This document shows, in pieces, positions 62,301 to 64,000 of a DNA stretch of 64,000 nucleotides (position 1 is the first letter of the stretch; each line of letters begins with the position of its first letter). Origin of the DNA: Lycocorax pyrrhopterus obiensis (Eukaryota > Chordata > Aves > Passeriformes > Paradisaeidae); assembly GCA_014706295.1 (NCBI GenBank), contig JACSVZ010000011.1:9600163-9664162 (forward strand), written 5' to 3'. The position numbers and the translations under genes are program-made. Under the pieces are notes generated by a model. That model was not told where the DNA came from, made no database searches, and worked only from the letters and a program-made list of their open reading frames with translations.

Positions 62301-64000
62301 TCAGTACTTCCAATCTGCATACTCATTGTTTAGTACAGGGAAAACAAATTATCTTGTGTTGGCCCTAGTTCAAATTTAATTAAATGAGTGCAAAGCAATT
62401 ATAATAAAGTACAATAGTATAGTAATGAAAGGAAAATAACTCATTAACCTATTAATCTTTATTTATGTTCCTCTCAAATAAGTATGTAATTTCTTTATCA
62501 CTGCATCCCATAAGAAATAGCAGCTCTCACTGCTCGTGGCCTGCTTTAGTGGGGCTTATTTTGCTAAAGATCATTGTATGACTTCACTGTTACTATTTAT
62601 ATAGATTTTATTTAATGTGTCTGATTTTTCTCCTCTCCCTTACACAGTGTATTTTAAAACCCTTTCCCACATATCTGTGATGTAGATTATAAACCTGTTC
62701 ACACCCCCCATTTTCTTTTAACACTTGTCAGCTCTGAAAGGTAAACCTCTCTAGGAGCATTGCTATGCTTCTGTCATTGCATAAGGGAGGGAGCACTCCC
62801 AGAACATCTGCTCAAAAAGACGCTCTTACATTAAGACATAAGATGAAAGCATATTATTTTTAAGAGGACCTGACACAGCTATTGCTTTACAGTCTTTATG
62901 GGTATAACAACATACCTAATATTTTCAAATGTGCTTTTTTGGTTCTTCATTCCGACATTTATCTAGGCTGCTGTGTTGTTTTGTGATTCCGACAAATCTC
63001 AAGTTTAAGGAAAAGCAATATTTTTAGATGATTAGTCAAATATTACACTGTGGTGTACTTTAATTGTGCTTGCTGTATGCTGGCTATCGTTATTACCTTA
63101 TCTCTCCAGAACTGGTTTTGTTTTCAATGACATCTTACATTCCAGTGTGTACATTTAATGTCACACACCAGTGCTTTGCTTATTGCAGCCAGTCAGGGTT
63201 GACTCTGTCCTTTCACTAAGCTGAACCACTAACAAAAAAAGAGAAAAAAAACCAAAACACAAAAACTGCACCAAACCATCACCAAAGTTATGCCATGAAG
63301 AAGCAGCAAGATTATGAGCAAAAATACATTTCAAAATTTTTTACTAAATAGCACTTCTGCTTTTTTTTAGACTGAGGAAACTAATAACATTGATTTATTT
63401 TTTTTTTTTTCTACTAAATGAAATGAAGTAGAGGTGGTACTGTACCGTAAGCAGTGACTGAGTACTGTTCTGGAGAGTAGAACAATTGGTAAATATTATA
63501 CAAACTATAAGACAAATCAAATTCAAAGGACCATATATTATGGTTTCCATTTCTGCATACACAGCTTTAATTACTAGCACTTACAGAGGAACAGAGGTAC
63601 CTCTGTGAAACATTTAATGAACAGAAATACAATTCTGAATATGGATAAAGGATGAATGAAGGCTAGATTTGAAAACTCGGAAACAAAATTTTCACAACAG
63701 AGTTTGCAGTGTCAGATGTCCCGAGGCTTTTTCCTCTCCATGCATGGACCCTGTGCAGGCAGGGTCCAATCTTACTGCTTTATAGGATTCAAGCAGAATA
63801 GCTTCCAAAAAGTTATTAACAGATTCTCTGAGAGGATTGTAGAGGTGCAAATTTACAGCTCAGATGGCTGAGAAACATACAAGTTCACCATATCTTTCCT
63901 CTTCACACATAGCAAAAAACTTCTGCCTTGCAGAGTGTATTTCTGGTTTCACAATCTGCTGCTGAGAACTCTGTTAGCAAGAAATGGAACTCTTTAATCA
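53331..64000. other. Upstream intergenic flank without recognisable gene
   Basis: Mostly AT-rich. Open frames are all under about 135 codons, with no recognisable domains. A microsatellite lies at 57641-57682, a pyrimidine-rich stretch at about 58080-59740, and A-rich patches near 57728 and 63230-63265. In mammals the flank upstream of TOX3 is gene-poor up to CHD9, consistent with what is seen. Confidence 0.55.
57641..57682 (+). repeat. (AT)n/(GT)n compound microsatellite
   Basis: AT/AAAT-type units passing into a (GT)n run. Simple repeat only. Confidence 0.85.

Noticed and set aside
1..64000. CRISPR arrays, operons, phage or integrative elements
   Set aside because: The window is vertebrate nuclear DNA; no regularly spaced repeats or bacterial gene arrangement are present.

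Overview
This is vertebrate nuclear DNA, almost certainly from a bird. Three things point there. (1) The one confident coding exon, on the minus strand at 41836-41937, encodes the N-terminus of TOX3 in a form close to other amniote TOX3 proteins. (2) A decayed CR1 LINE at about 27034-27525, in the family dominant in birds and reptiles, is the clearest transposon; there are no Alu-, B1- or L1-like sequences. (3) Interspersed repeats are sparse and the only other families I recognise are very old MIR-type SINEs and one LTR-like piece. I cannot name the species.

Layout: positions 1-41835 are the 5' part of TOX3 intron 1, read right to left. It is AT-rich with no recognisable exon, and holds one CR1, three MIR-like relics, several microsatellites and short tandem duplications. 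At 40410-40650 there is a small, separate CpG-rich island with an NRF1-type palindrome. Positions 41310-42790 form the main CpG island: TOX3 coding exon 1, its presumed 5' untranslated region (no upstream ATG between the start codon and 42334), a TATA-like motif and a G/A-rich tract with quadruplex potential. Positions 42791-64000 lie upstream of TOX3. They hold no conserved gene I recognise, but contain an LTR-like fragment at 46420-46629 inside an 18-bp direct repeat, and isolated GC-rich patches at 44380-44645 and 52960-53330.

The most interesting hypothesis is a divergent plus-strand transcript leaving the same CpG island. Its first exon would end at a full-consensus donor (42784/42785). 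A 34-nt exon at 45471-45504 has a strong acceptor and donor. A third exon would start at 48762. An ATG in exon 1 stays open across both junctions for 56 codons. This rests only on splice motifs and reading frame and may equally be a long non-coding RNA or chance.

Most long open frames here are artefacts of the CpG island, of CR1 antisense sequence or of microsatellites. TOX3 is a nuclear HMG-box transcriptional co-regulator; its HMG box and remaining exons lie beyond the left end of the window.
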